The notes below the pieces were generated by a model that did no database searches, had not been told where the DNA came from, and saw only the letters and a program-made list of their open reading frames with translations. A stretch of 22,946 nt of DNA from CAILDB01 sp049695975 (GTDB lineage: Bacteria; Patescibacteriota; Minisyncoccia; Phycocordibacterales; GWA1-40-21): positions 1 through 22,946 of the forward strand of contig JBAVTE010000026.1 of the NCBI GenBank assembly GCA_049695975.1. The letters are read 5' to 3'. Position numbers and translations under genes: made by a program. This document shows positions 8,000 to 15,403 of the stretch, one piece after another (position 1 is the first letter of the stretch; each line of letters begins with the position of its first letter).

Positions 8000-9157
8000 A
8001 TGAACAAAAAAACAACACTGCCTCTACTTTATATTACTGGTTTCATTTTTGCTCTTCGAACTGCGATACCAACTTATATAAACTCTACTTTCCTTTTAAA
8101 ATTTATTTCTGAAAAAAATATTGGTTTTATATATGTTTTTGGATCTGTTATCACACTCACACTTTTTTTATTTCTCCCCAAAATTCTCAAAAAAATTGGA
8201 AATTACAAACTTGCGGTATTTCTTTCAACAATCAACATCTTAGGTTTGTTTGGTCTATCTTTCCTGACAAATCCCCTATTTCTCTTGATTTCTTTTATTA
8301 TAAGTTTAACCTCCACCACCATTATTGGATTTTGTCTTGATATTTTTGTGGAAAGAAATACAGACGACAGAACTACGGGAAAGATAAGGAGCTTTTTCTT
8401 AACAAGTATAAATTTAGCATGGCTTTTTTCACCATCTATTGCAGGACTTATCGTGGGAATAGCAGATTATTCAAAAATATATCTTTTTTCCACAATCTTA
8501 ATGCTTCCTGTAATAATTTTATTCATTACAAGCCTAAGAAAATTTCAAGATGCTGAATATAAGTCTTTTTCTATTTTAGAAACATTTAAGATATTACTAA
8601 TCGACAAAAATTTATTTTCGATTACAAAATTATGTTTTATATTAAATTTTTTTTATTCTTGGATGATAATTTATATTCCAATATATTTAAATACATATAT
8701 CGGTTTTGATTGGAAAGAGATTGGATTGATGTTTTCCATAATGCTTTTGCCTTTTGTCTTTATTGAGATACCCTTAGGAAAACTTGCAGATACCAAATTT
8801 GGCGAAAAAGAAATTTTATCTCTTGGTGTGCTCATCATCGCTGTTTCCGTAGGAATCATAAGTTTTATAGATGAAAAGAATTTTATGCTTTGGGCACTCA
8901 TCCTACTCATGACAAGGATTGGAGCAAGTATGACAGAGATTATGTCAGAGACATATTTTTTCAAAAAAATAAATAGTAGTGATGCAAATATTTTAAGTAT
9001 ATATAGGATGATGAGTCCACTTGCTTATATCTTTGGCCCGATCGTCGCTTCTATGCTTTTATATTATTCTCTGGATATAAAATACCTCTTTATAATCCTC
9101 GGTTTTATTGTACTTTACGGACTAAAATATAGCTTTAGGATTGAAGATACTAAATAG
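8000..9157 (+). CDS. Major facilitator superfamily transporter
   Basis: 385 aa, almost wholly hydrophobic, with 11-12 predicted membrane segments. A motif-A-like loop, GKLADTKFGEKEI, lies near residue 260 between segments of the second half, and a degenerate counterpart (FLPKILKKIGNYKLA) lies in the first half, supporting the two-fold MFS build. MFS carriers use ion gradients for uptake or export; the substrate cannot be told from sequence. I start at ATG 8000 rather than the upstream in-frame TTG 7988, because TATAAT at 7982-7987 puts transcription start after the TTG. The 3' end overlaps the convergent methyltransferase gene by 8 bp. Confidence 0.85.
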   Translation: MNKKTTLPLLYITGFIFALRTAIPTYINSTFLLKFISEKNIGFIYVFGSVITLTLFLFLPKILKKIGNYKLAVFLSTINILGLFGLSFLTNPLFLLISFIISLTSTTIIGFCLDIFVERNTDDRTTGKIRSFFLTSINLAWLFSPSIAGLIVGIADYSKIYLFSTILMLPVIILFITSLRKFQDAEYKSFSILETFKILLIDKNLFSITKLCFILNFFYSWMIIYIPIYLNTYIGFDWKEIGLMFSIMLLPFVFIEIPLGKLADTKFGEKEILSLGVLIIAVSVGIISFIDEKNFMLWALILLMTRIGASMTEIMSETYFFKKINSSDANILSIYRMMSPLAYIFGPIVASMLLYYSLDIKYLFIILGFIVLYGLKYSFRIEDTK

Positions 9158-9917
9158 AAACAGGATTTTTTTGTGCTTCTATGAGCATAAAAAGTGGTAC
9201 TTCTTTTCTTGCTTTGTCTTCTGACATCTGTCGTGGGCCTTTTTGACTTTTTTTATTTGAAACCCATTCCTCTATATTCAAAATACAAAAACCAGTCTTT
9301 CTGAAAACTTCAAAATATGTAGAAAGTGATCTATGAAAAGAAAATGTCTTTTCACTATCTTTAATCCCTGGATGCATATTTATTTCTATCGTTGATTCTG
9401 TCATGTATTGATCCACCCTTCTATATTGTATTTTTTTATTTTCATCAAATCCCCAATCACTTTTTTGGGGAATTCTAAAGCATGGATGATTTATTACCAT
9501 AAATATTTTTCCATTAGTATTGAGCACTCTCCTCGCCTCAAAAAATGCTCTTTCAATATTTTCAATATTTTGTATAGATAAAATAAAAAATACCTTATCA
9601 AAGGAATTATCTTTTAAATTTAAAAGATTTCCAGCATCAGAAACAAAATAATTGATTAACTTCGAAGAACTTTTTTTAGCTTTTTCTATAAGCTCTGTTG
9701 ATATATCTGTCCCTGTAACGATAGCACCTTCCTTATTGAACTCATTGGCAAAAAATCCTTGCCCACAGCCAATATCAAGTATATTTTCACCTTTCTTAAT
9801 ATTTGTAATTCGCAAAAGATTGGGCAAAATCAGTGTTTTTTGATAACTGTCTTCTTTTAAAACAAGGTCATCATACCAGTCAGCCACTTTTCCCCAGGAT
9901 GTATCTTTTTTATTCAT
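9150..9917 (-). CDS. Class I SAM-dependent methyltransferase
   Basis: 255 aa. Motif I is ENILDIGCGQGFFANEF (residues about 44-60), motif II region VTGTDIST, then the VFFILSIQNIENIERAFFEARRVLNTNGKIFMVINHPCF stretch typical of Methyltransf_11/25 small-molecule methyltransferases. The C-terminal part (LSTYFEVFRKTGFCILNIEEW) is the usual cap. The substrate is unknown. It is last in the five-gene minus-strand operon with CcdA-like and thioredoxin genes, 5 bp after the Gmad2 gene. Its 3' end overlaps the MFS gene. Confidence 0.88.
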   Translation of the reverse strand: MNKKDTSWGKVADWYDDLVLKEDSYQKTLILPNLLRITNIKKGENILDIGCGQGFFANEFNKEGAIVTGTDISTELIEKAKKSSSKLINYFVSDAGNLLNLKDNSFDKVFFILSIQNIENIERAFFEARRVLNTNGKIFMVINHPCFRIPQKSDWGFDENKKIQYRRVDQYMTESTIEINMHPGIKDSEKTFSFHRSLSTYFEVFRKTGFCILNIEEWVSNKKSQKGPRQMSEDKARKEVPLFMLIEAQKNPVSI

Positions 9918-9922
9918 AATAT

Positions 9923-10366
9923 CTATTTATTAAAAGAAACCGGTACTTCAAAAAATTTATCCTTGGTGGGATCGCCAGATGGATTGTCATTTTTCAAAAC
10001 AATTTTTCCATAATTTGTTGTGGTCGAAGCAAAAAATAAAATATCAGACGAAAAAGGAACGGGATTTTCTGTCATCCAGTCAGAAAGCGCAGTAGCGGTG
10101 CCCGTCGCCAAAACATTACCTTCAGAATCTTGTATTTGTATCGGGAAACTTGCTTCAAAATACCAAGTACCTTTCGCTGTCCCAGATATTTTTACAATAC
10201 CATTAGTTATTGCAGAATTTATTTTTGGACTATACACCATAACATCACCATCTTGATCAGAAATAAAGACATTACTCCTCCTACCCCAATCAAAAATTAA
10301 AACCGAAAAAATCAAAACTATAGCGACAACAATCACCCCAAAAAATATATATCTAATATTATTCAT
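9923..10366 (-). CDS. Membrane-anchored Gmad2 immunoglobulin-like domain protein
   Basis: 147 aa from ATG 10366, one base after the thioredoxin stop (an upstream GTG at 10390 would overlap more). One N-terminal membrane segment (about 6-25) anchors an extracellular beta-sandwich. Its sequence matches the Gmad2 pattern: SGTAKGTWYFEASFPIQI, LATGTATALSDWMTENPVPFSSDI, and the closing KIVLKNDNPSGDPTKDK. Gmad2 domains are predicted cell-surface Ig-like modules of unknown ligand, common in Gram-positive sporulation or surface proteins and in CPR genomes. Its place in a thiol-redox operon suggests a surface protein co-expressed with disulfide exchange; that link is inference. Confidence 0.82.
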   Translation of the reverse strand: MNNIRYIFFGVIVVAIVLIFSVLIFDWGRRSNVFISDQDGDVMVYSPKINSAITNGIVKISGTAKGTWYFEASFPIQIQDSEGNVLATGTATALSDWMTENPVPFSSDILFFASTTTNYGKIVLKNDNPSGDPTKDKFFEVPVSFNK

Positions 10367-10367
10367 T

Positions 10368-10811
10368 TTATTTTGGTAATTCGCACCCACTTACTTTGGC
10401 CAAATCCTCTAAAGTATCACGCCCTTCTATTTTCTTCCCATCAGCAAAAATCCATGTTGGATAACCTTCTATACCTTTTTCAAGACAAAGCTTGGCATTA
10501 TCTGGACATTCAACATATTTTATATACTGAAAAGATGAGCCAAATAAATTTTTTTGTATTTTACAATTCTCACACCATATTGCTCCATACATTAAAATAC
10601 CTTTACCCGTAAGACATTTTGCAAAATCATCGTATTTGTAAACAATTGTAGATGAAGCTATCGGCTCAGTAGTCGTAGCAATAGTCTCATTGGAAATATA
10701 TGAATTTTCTGAATTATTTTTGGAATATAAATATATAGCTAAAATAGCAAAAGTCAAAAAGACTATCAAAGACACTATAATAATAATTGTTTCTTTTTTA
10801 TGATTATTCAT
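10368..10811 (-). CDS. Membrane-anchored thioredoxin-fold protein
   Basis: 147 aa from ATG 10811, which overlaps the preceding stop by 8 bp (translational coupling). An N-terminal membrane helix (about residues 8-28) and a Thr/Ser-rich linker lead to a thioredoxin-like domain. The active site is MYGAIWCENCKIQK, with Cys80 and Cys83 in a CxxC, and the cis-Pro loop is GYPTWIF. Three other Cys are present (KCL, VECPDNAKLC, SGCELPK). Such domains exchange disulfides outside the membrane, as partners of VKOR or CcdA/DsbD proteins. A CcdA-like gene two genes upstream supplies the probable electron donor. Confidence 0.85.
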   Translation of the reverse strand: MNNHKKETIIIIVSLIVFLTFAILAIYLYSKNNSENSYISNETIATTTEPIASSTIVYKYDDFAKCLTGKGILMYGAIWCENCKIQKNLFGSSFQYIKYVECPDNAKLCLEKGIEGYPTWIFADGKKIEGRDTLEDLAKVSGCELPK

Positions 10812-11310
10812 CACAGCAATTTACTAACTTACTAACTATATCTTTTAATGTCCATGGTTCTTTTTCGTTTTCAGCCATATTTTTGACATCACAAACTTCA
10901 ATGACCTTCAATCGAAGAGCAAAAAAAAGCGAATACATTTCATATGCTTTTTCATACATTTCTTTTGCCTCTGCTTTATTTCCTGAAGAGTGAAGTTTGT
11001 TGCCGACTTCTATGAGTCGCATCGTCGCGGAAAGTAAATGTTTGGAAATACACCATGTCTCACCCTCTGTCTTTGGTATCATTTTTGCAAGAAGCCTCGT
11101 CCTATTGGCCCGAACTTCTGCAAGAATATCAAAATACTCTGGTTTTTCTGTCTTTGAGGCTGTAAAAAATAAATGCTCTTCTATACCGATAAGATTCATG
11201 ATAGCAATACTCAAATCTTCATCTGTAGTGAGATCCACTCCCCCACTTTTTTTGGATTCCTCTACTTTCTTGATCAAAGCTTCCATTTTTATTTGTTCAT
11301 CTTTTAACAT
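10804..11310 (-). CDS. Conserved helical protein of unknown function between ccdA and thioredoxin genes
   Basis: 168 aa, soluble, almost entirely alpha-helical by composition, with no signal peptide. I do not recognise a family. Visible features are a charged N-terminal helix (DEQIKMEALIKKVEESKK), a long amphipathic helical core (DLSIAIMNLIGIEEHLFF to RANRTRLLAKMIP), an ETWCISKH segment, a TPR-like NKAEAKEMYEKAYEMYSLFF helix pair, and a C-terminus ending NCCDE. Four cysteines, two adjacent near the end, are notable in a thiol-exchange operon. It starts 7 bp after the CcdA-like gene and its stop overlaps the thioredoxin start, so expression is coupled. It could be a redox substrate or a cytoplasmic factor of the CcdA system. 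Confidence 0.75.
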   Translation of the reverse strand: MLKDEQIKMEALIKKVEESKKSGGVDLTTDEDLSIAIMNLIGIEEHLFFTASKTEKPEYFDILAEVRANRTRLLAKMIPKTEGETWCISKHLLSATMRLIEVGNKLHSSGNKAEAKEMYEKAYEMYSLFFALRLKVIEVCDVKNMAENEKEPWTLKDIVSKLVNCCDE

Positions 11311-11317
11311 ATATTTA

Positions 11318-12097
11318 TTATATCATAAAAATTACCGCTCCCAAAGCAATCATAATAACAGCTATCCAGATACGCATTTTTTTTGATCCATCTCTTCTGA
11401 TTGTATCTACAGTTTCCAAAACTTTTTTATTTACTGCTATAAATAATAATATGACAAGAGGGAAAATAAAAATTAAATTATAAAAAATCAAATACCAAAA
11501 TCCGCCCCAATAAGATACTTGGTCGTGAAGTAAACTCAAAATAAAGAGATATGGGCCACCAGTACAAGGAAATTCACTTATTCCAACCACAATTCCTAGA
11601 ATAAATGCCGCAAGAAAACTCGCTTTGTTTATAAGTCCACCTATTCTTTCGTGAGTAGAAGAAGGTATTTTTAATTTAATAGGAAAATTTGGAAAAAATT
11701 CATTTATAACCATAATTATTCCAACAAAAATGATAAGAACGGCTCCAATTTTTGAAATAAAATGTGGAATATTAAAGAAACTTAAAACTTGCAAAATTCC
11801 AAGGCCAATAAATGTGTAAATGAGGAAAATACCAAATACATATAGAAGCCCCGCAATAAAAATATCTTTTCTACTTTTATTAATACTAAATAAAAATGCT
11901 GTGGTTATAAATAATACAGAAAAAGCGCAGGGATTTATACTATCCACCACAGCAGCGATTGCAATAATAAAAGGTATAAAACCGTGATAACCACTAATAT
12001 TTGGAGAATGAAAATGTAGCAAACCAAATACCGAAGCAAACAAAAAAACAACTAGGGCTATGACAACAAATAAACCAAAAATATTATTTTTTTTCAT
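11318..12097 (-). CDS. CcdA/DsbD-like thiol-disulfide transmembrane reductase
   Basis: 259 aa. An N-terminal membrane anchor (about 7-27) precedes a six-helix core. Two conserved redox cysteines sit at equivalent places in the inverted halves: DSINPCAF (Cys57) and GISEFPCTGGPY (Cys178), the hallmark of CcdA/DsbD transporters. These carry electrons from cytoplasmic thioredoxin across the membrane to extracellular thiol proteins. It is the first gene of the operon leading to the CENC thioredoxin at 10368-10811, its likely partner. A TATACT -10 (complement of 12139-12144) lies about 40 bp upstream of ATG 12097. No cytochrome c genes are seen, so a general thiol-exchange role is more likely than haem maturation. 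Confidence 0.88.
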   Translation of the reverse strand: MKKNNIFGLFVVIALVVFLFASVFGLLHFHSPNISGYHGFIPFIIAIAAVVDSINPCAFSVLFITTAFLFSINKSRKDIFIAGLLYVFGIFLIYTFIGLGILQVLSFFNIPHFISKIGAVLIIFVGIIMVINEFFPNFPIKLKIPSSTHERIGGLINKASFLAAFILGIVVGISEFPCTGGPYLFILSLLHDQVSYWGGFWYLIFYNLIFIFPLVILLFIAVNKKVLETVDTIRRDGSKKMRIWIAVIMIALGAVIFMI

Positions 12098-12400
12098 TAA
12101 TTCATCTTATCAAAAAACTTGAATAAAAGCACTTTTTTAGTATACTAGGCCATAAGGAAGAATCATTGCTTACGGTTTTAGCCTTTAGCCACGAGTGAAT
12201 CTTGACGGAAAACAATCCAGAGAATATAGCGCACTCGATAAAATAAACCACTGGATTGCTTTGGGATTCTCTTACAAAAACCTTCCTTTCATTGGATCTT
12301 TTGGATACAAAAGATTTCAATGAGACTTGTATGTTGGGTTACACTCACCCCCGCAAAGAGAAGCGGTAAGAATTTCATAATTCGGAGTATCAAAAAATAT
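12098..12400. other. Intergenic region with structured-RNA potential between ccdA-like gene and tRNA-Gln
   Basis: No credible gene. It contains an 8-bp perfect pairing CAATCCAG/CTGGATTG (12213-12220 with 12251-12258), interleaved with a 6-bp pairing CGAGTG/CACTCG (12192-12197 with 12232-12237). There is also AAGGAAG/CTTCCTT (12154-12160 with 12282-12288) and a hairpin at 12290-12322 (CATTG and ATCTTTT arms). On the minus strand it would be the leader and promoter region of the redox operon; on the plus strand it would be a small RNA upstream of tRNA-Gln. Neither is established. Confidence 0.35.
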
Positions 12401-12474
12401 TGCGGGATCGTCTAATGGTAGGACTTCGCCCTCTGGAGGCGAATATCTTGGTTCGAATCCAAGTCCCGCAGCCA
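12401..12474 (+). tRNA. tRNA-Gln (anticodon CUG)
   Basis: Acceptor TGCGGGA pairs with TCCCGCA, the discriminator is G, and CCA is encoded (12472-12474). Anticodon stem TCGCC/GGCGA with loop CTCTGGA gives anticodon CTG (reads CAG). T arm is CTTGG-TTCGAAT-CCAAG. The minus-strand recombinase gene ends within it (stop at 12412-12414), so the recombinase element abuts its 3' end while leaving the tRNA intact. Confidence 0.95.
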
Positions 12475-13950
12475 AGAAATAGAATCGCCGTTTTCGCCAA
12501 AATTCGGAGCGTCGCAAAGCGACGCGACTGGAGTTTCCGCCAGAATTCGCCAAGGGTTTTTGAAATCCAAAAGAAGCGAGCGGGACGCGAGGCGGGGGTT
12601 CGAGCCAATCTTTTTAAGAAAATCTCTTTTGGCTTCGAGATTTTCTTCGGAAGCGATAATTAAGGCTTGGTTGCTGTCTAAAATGAATTGACGAGAAAGT
12701 TCGAGCCAGCGATTGCCTTTTCGTTCAAAATCCTTCAATTTCTCTGAAAAATCAATCTTTTGGTTGAGGAGTTTCTGCTTCTTGGCGATATACTCCTCGC
12801 TCGTAATTGTGCTGTCTAAATGAGCATCAAGAAGCCTATCTAGCGTCTCCTCAACACTTTTGATTTGATTTTTCAGATTTTGAACGAAAAGCTCGTCAGA
12901 GTGGAAACTGCTCGCTTGTTCCTTTTCGAGTTCAGCGAGCATGAATTCTTTCCACTCGGACGGCAAAGAAACTTTTTTGATAGTGTCATTCACTTGTTCG
13001 GCGAGGAATTCTTCGCGGATATATTTTTGTGTGCAGATACCTTTCTTTTTGGTGCAACGATAATAGGTATGACCTTTTTGTACTTCGCTTGTGATACCAC
13101 AGCCACATTCTCCACACAAAAATATTCCGCGAAAAACATGTTTGATAATTCCTCGCTTCATTGGGTGAGCATTCCTCGCCGAAACTTCCGCACATTTATC
13201 AAAAAGTTTCTTTGAAATCGCTGGCTCGTGCTTTCCTTGGTAAAGTTCTTTGTTGAATAAAAACATTCCGTAATAAAAAGGATTTTTCAATATCATTTGC
13301 GTGTTTGAAATAGTGAGAACTTTACCGTTTTTAGACAGCAAGCCTTTTTGGGCGAGCAAATTCCTTGTATCTTTCAGAGAATAATTTCCAGTAGCGTAGA
13401 CTTCGAACATTTTTCTGACGAGGCGAAATCTTTCCACATCGGGAACAATTTTCTTGTTCAATTTGTCATTCAAATATCCAGTCGGAGCTTGACCGCTTTG
13501 TTCGCCTCGTCTTACTTTTTGTCGAAGTCCACGCTTCACATTCTCTGAAAGATTATCTACATAGTATTTGCTCTGCCCAAAAGCAATATTCAACATAAAC
13601 TTACCTTGTGGCGTAGCATCAAACCAAAACGTCGGGAATTTTAGCTCTTTAATTTTGCCAAGGTCGCACAGATAGATTATTTTTCCACCATCAATACTAT
13701 TTCTCGCTAATCTATCTGGGTGCCAAGCTAAAATTCCCGACGCTTTGCCTTTTTCTATGAGCGAGAGCATATTGTTGAAAATAGGTCTGCCCGGCTCTTT
13801 AGCGGTCTGTGATTCAACAAAAGTTTCAACAATCTCTAACTGCTCTCGCTCTGCAAATTCTTTCAACTCGTCAATCTGACCTTCAATGCTCATTACCTGA
13901 CGATCAGGCTCGTCCGTGGACTTCCTCGCGTATAGAAAGAATTTGTTCAT
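12412..13950 (-). CDS. Large serine recombinase (site-specific integrase), element 2
   Basis: 512 aa. N-terminal resolvase domain with LYARKSTDEPDRQ (nucleophile Ser11) and AWHPDRLARNSIDGGK; recombinase domain with PTGYLNDKLNKKIVPD; zinc ribbon LCGECGCGITSEVQKGHTYYRCTKKKGICTQ; coiled coil about 365-440. It is clearly related to the element 1 recombinase, with long identical stretches such as KFPTFWFD and QSKYYVDNLSEN. Its last ~20 codons (WLRDLDSNQD onward) and the stop are the antisense of tRNA-Gln. The family core ends near SLLLDFKNPWRILAE, so the rest is junction-derived. A second, inverted copy of its 3' end lies upstream at 14025-14228. ATG 13950 has no Shine-Dalgarno sequence. Confidence 0.93.
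   Translation of the reverse strand: MNKFFLYARKSTDEPDRQVMSIEGQIDELKEFAEREQLEIVETFVESQTAKEPGRPIFNNMLSLIEKGKASGILAWHPDRLARNSIDGGKIIYLCDLGKIKELKFPTFWFDATPQGKFMLNIAFGQSKYYVDNLSENVKRGLRQKVRRGEQSGQAPTGYLNDKLNKKIVPDVERFRLVRKMFEVYATGNYSLKDTRNLLAQKGLLSKNGKVLTISNTQMILKNPFYYGMFLFNKELYQGKHEPAISKKLFDKCAEVSARNAHPMKRGIIKHVFRGIFLCGECGCGITSEVQKGHTYYRCTKKKGICTQKYIREEFLAEQVNDTIKKVSLPSEWKEFMLAELEKEQASSFHSDELFVQNLKNQIKSVEETLDRLLDAHLDSTITSEEYIAKKQKLLNQKIDFSEKLKDFERKGNRWLELSRQFILDSNQALIIASEENLEAKRDFLKKIGSNPRLASRSLLLDFKNPWRILAETPVASLCDAPNFGENGDSISWLRDLDSNQDIRLQRAKSYH
12554..12601. repeat. Inverted repeat of element 2, tRNA-proximal arm
   Basis: Within the recombinase 3' coding end. Two perfect blocks pair with the far arm in inverted orientation: 12554-12572 with 14068-14086 (19 bp) and 12582-12601 with 14039-14058 (20 bp). 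A further hairpin GTCGC-AAA-GCGAC (12511-12523) has a counterpart GTCGC-GAA-GCGAC at 14117-14129. Confidence 0.8.
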
Positions 13951-14024
13951 AGAAAATGTTTTATGTTAAAGATTGCTGATAAGTATTGCTTCTAGATTGG
14001 CTCACAAAATTACTATTTTGACTG

Positions 14025-14228
14025 ATGTATTCGTCAGGGAACCCCCGCCTCGCGTCCCAAACCCTCTTTTTGGATTTCAAAAACCCGTGGTTTTTCCTCG
14101 CTCAAACCCCCACATTGTCGCGAAGCGACGCGGGCATTTTTTTCGAAAAACGAGACTTTACTTTTTGGCTGTCTTATTTGAATAAAATCCGAACCTATTT
14201 CCAACAAAATCCTGACTTGGAAATTTAA
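14025..14228 (+). pseudogene. Inverted copy of the recombinase 3' coding end (element 2, island-side arm)
   Basis: A plus-strand frame encodes NPRLASQTLFLDFKNPWFFLA, then FWLSYLNKIRTYFQQNPDLEI and a stop. It aligns with the C-terminus of the minus-strand recombinase (NPRLASRSLLLDFKNPWRILA, then SWL) up to the base where that gene enters tRNA-Gln: both read TTGGCTG, the complement of the tRNA 3' CAGCCAA. Beyond that this copy continues with a tail like the one at 73-255 (YFEQNPND there, YFQQNPDLEI here), suggesting the native recombinase C-terminus. No catalytic part is present, so it is a fragment or attachment site, not a gene. Confidence 0.7.
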
Positions 14229-14240
14229 GAAAAAGGACTC

Positions 14241-14284
14241 GGCAGGACGAAACATTATTCTCTGGGGTTTCGCTTCGTCCTGCC
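14241..14284. repeat. Conserved element-end hairpin, copy 2
   Basis: Stem GGCAGGACGAA/TTCGTCCTGCC (14241-14251 with 14274-14284). It is the inverted homologue of 11-54, with a compensated base pair. It follows the stop of the inverted recombinase tail. Confidence 0.75.
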
Positions 14285-14368
14285 TCGGCTGATTTCTCGC
14301 CCGCAAGAAGGGTCTGGGAAGGAATGCGGGCGGGATTTCGTTTCCGTTTGTTTTGCGGAATTTGGGAC
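14270..14368. repeat. Left 99-bp terminal inverted repeat of the defence island
   Basis: Identical over 99 bases to the reverse complement of 22848-22946. It includes a further 8-bp stem CGCCCGCA/TGCGGGCG (14298-14305 with 14325-14332). The right copy is cut by the window end, so the true repeat is probably longer. Confidence 0.92.
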
Positions 14369-14388
14369 AGTGGCTTTTACCTCTCTAT

Positions 14389-14402
14389 TGTATTATAATA
14401 CA
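14389..14402. promoter_or_regulatory. Palindromic candidate operator upstream of the XRE gene
   Basis: TGTATTATAATACA is a perfect 14-bp palindrome just upstream of the XRE promoter. It also contains a TATAAT (14394-14399). Autoregulation by the XRE protein, as for restriction-modification controller proteins, is an inference. Confidence 0.4.
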
Positions 14403-14405
14403 TCA

Positions 14406-14434
14406 TTGTATGAAAAAACAATAAAAGTTATAAT
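14406..14434 (+). promoter_or_regulatory. Promoter of the defence operon
   Basis: TTGTAT (14406-14411), 17-bp spacer, TATAAT (14429-14434). The expected start is at or next to GTG 14441, so the XRE message would be leaderless; no Shine-Dalgarno sequence is visible. Confidence 0.6.
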
Positions 14435-14440
14435 TTTGCT

Positions 14441-14647
14441 GTGGATAACTCAGCAAAAAAACTTGGGGCTAATATCAAGAAAATCAGAACGGCAAAAAAC
14501 ATGACGCAAGGCGACATTTGCCGAAAGCTGGAGGTTGATAGGGCTTATATGAGCAATATTGAGAGCGGAAACAAGAACCCCACACTTTCAACTATTACTA
14601 ATTTGGCTAAAGCATTGGGGGTTTCAGTGGATGAGTTGTTAAAATAA
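14441..14647 (+). CDS. Small XRE-family HTH regulator (controller-like)
   Basis: 68 aa from GTG 14441. The whole protein is one HTH_3/Cro-C1 domain: LGANIKKIRTAKNMTQGDIC, then RKLEVDRAYMSNIESGNKNP with the recognition helix, then TLSTITNLAKALGVSVDELL. Size and composition resemble the C (controller) proteins of restriction-modification systems. It is first in an operon that includes a methyltransferase and an endonuclease, and a palindrome sits over its promoter. The next gene starts 1 bp after its stop. It probably controls the timing or level of the operon; direct evidence is lacking. Confidence 0.88.
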   Translation: MDNSAKKLGANIKKIRTAKNMTQGDICRKLEVDRAYMSNIESGNKNPTLSTITNLAKALGVSVDELLK

Positions 14648-14648
14648 T

Positions 14649-15401
14649 ATGGCGAATCTAACCACGATAGAAAAACAAATACTAGAAAAACTCTTTCAGA
14701 TGAACGGAGGTTATGTTTTGAATTTTTCAGATAGAACAATGGGTGAGTTTTTTAGAGATGATGTAAAAATTGATATTTATAGTAGAAAATACAATTATGG
14801 CAGTGGATCAAAGGCAAACCGTTTGAGAGGTTTATGGCTTAAAGCGGATAATCAAACTGTTGCGAAAACGATTTTGAAACTGATTGAATATATAGAAAGT
14901 CAAATTTTAATCAATAATCTCAAACGAGATGCTTTTTCGAGTGAAATAATTAAGGCTGGGAATGATATTGCTGAAAAATTGCTTGGCGAGAAAAAAGAGA
15001 TTAAAGAAAATAAATCACAGGCGACATTTAAAAATGGAAATATAAACATTACTTTGCAGAAAGAAATTTTTGATCACGTTCAAAAATTATTAAATAATGG
15101 TCATTATTTTAATGCAGTGGAAGAAGCTTATAAAGTCGTTAGAAAGAGACTCAAGGATGTAACAGGTAAAGAAAAAGCTACCGATGCCTTCTGTACCACA
15201 AATTATGAAAAGATTTTTGGCCACAAGCCTGCCAATGATCCTGAAAATGACTTTTTTGAGGGTGTAAAATTTTTGCACATGTCTATTCAATTTTTGAGAA
15301 ATGAAAAGGCTCATACGCCAGCAGGTGAACTTGATAAAAATTTGGCTATCCACTATATATCCTTAGCTAGTTTGGCATATGATTTGATAACAAAAAAATA
15401 G
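14649..15401 (+). CDS. AbiJ-like / Ymh-family (TIGR02391-type) abortive-infection protein
   Basis: 250 aa, two parts. The N-terminal domain (about 1-85) has the pattern GGYVLNFSDRTMGEFFRDD, IDIYSRKY, GSGSKANRLRGLW, as seen in N-terminal domains attached to Abi-type effectors. A charged linker (about 105-130) leads to the C-terminal domain: LLNNGHYFNAVEEAYKVVRKRLKD, then FFEGVKFLHMSIQFLRNEKAH. This is the Hypoth_Ymh arrangement whose RN(x)2-3AH end resembles the R-x4-6-H motif of HEPN-like RNases; here R-N-E-K-A-H. An RNase role in abortive infection is known for some relatives and is inferred here. It lies between the XRE gene and radC with gaps of 1 and 2 bp. Confidence 0.72.
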   Translation: MANLTTIEKQILEKLFQMNGGYVLNFSDRTMGEFFRDDVKIDIYSRKYNYGSGSKANRLRGLWLKADNQTVAKTILKLIEYIESQILINNLKRDAFSSEIIKAGNDIAEKLLGEKKEIKENKSQATFKNGNINITLQKEIFDHVQKLLNNGHYFNAVEEAYKVVRKRLKDVTGKEKATDAFCTTNYEKIFGHKPANDPENDFFEGVKFLHMSIQFLRNEKAHTPAGELDKNLAIHYISLASLAYDLITKK

Positions 15402-15403
15402 AT

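Noticed and set aside
12102..12320. 72-codon minus-strand ORF upstream of the ccdA-like gene
   Set aside because: No domain, no promoter fit, and it coincides with the paired segments that look like structured RNA.
12317..12608. Minus-strand ORFs across tRNA-Gln
   Set aside because: They read the antisense of the tRNA and its flank (LGFEPR- and LDSNQD-like peptides), a well-known artefact.
12464..14368. Direct-repeat attR copies of the tRNA 3' ends marking the far end of each element
   Set aside because: Beyond the 7-bp CAGCCAA/TTGGCTG match in inverted orientation I found no longer direct repeat of either tRNA end in the window.
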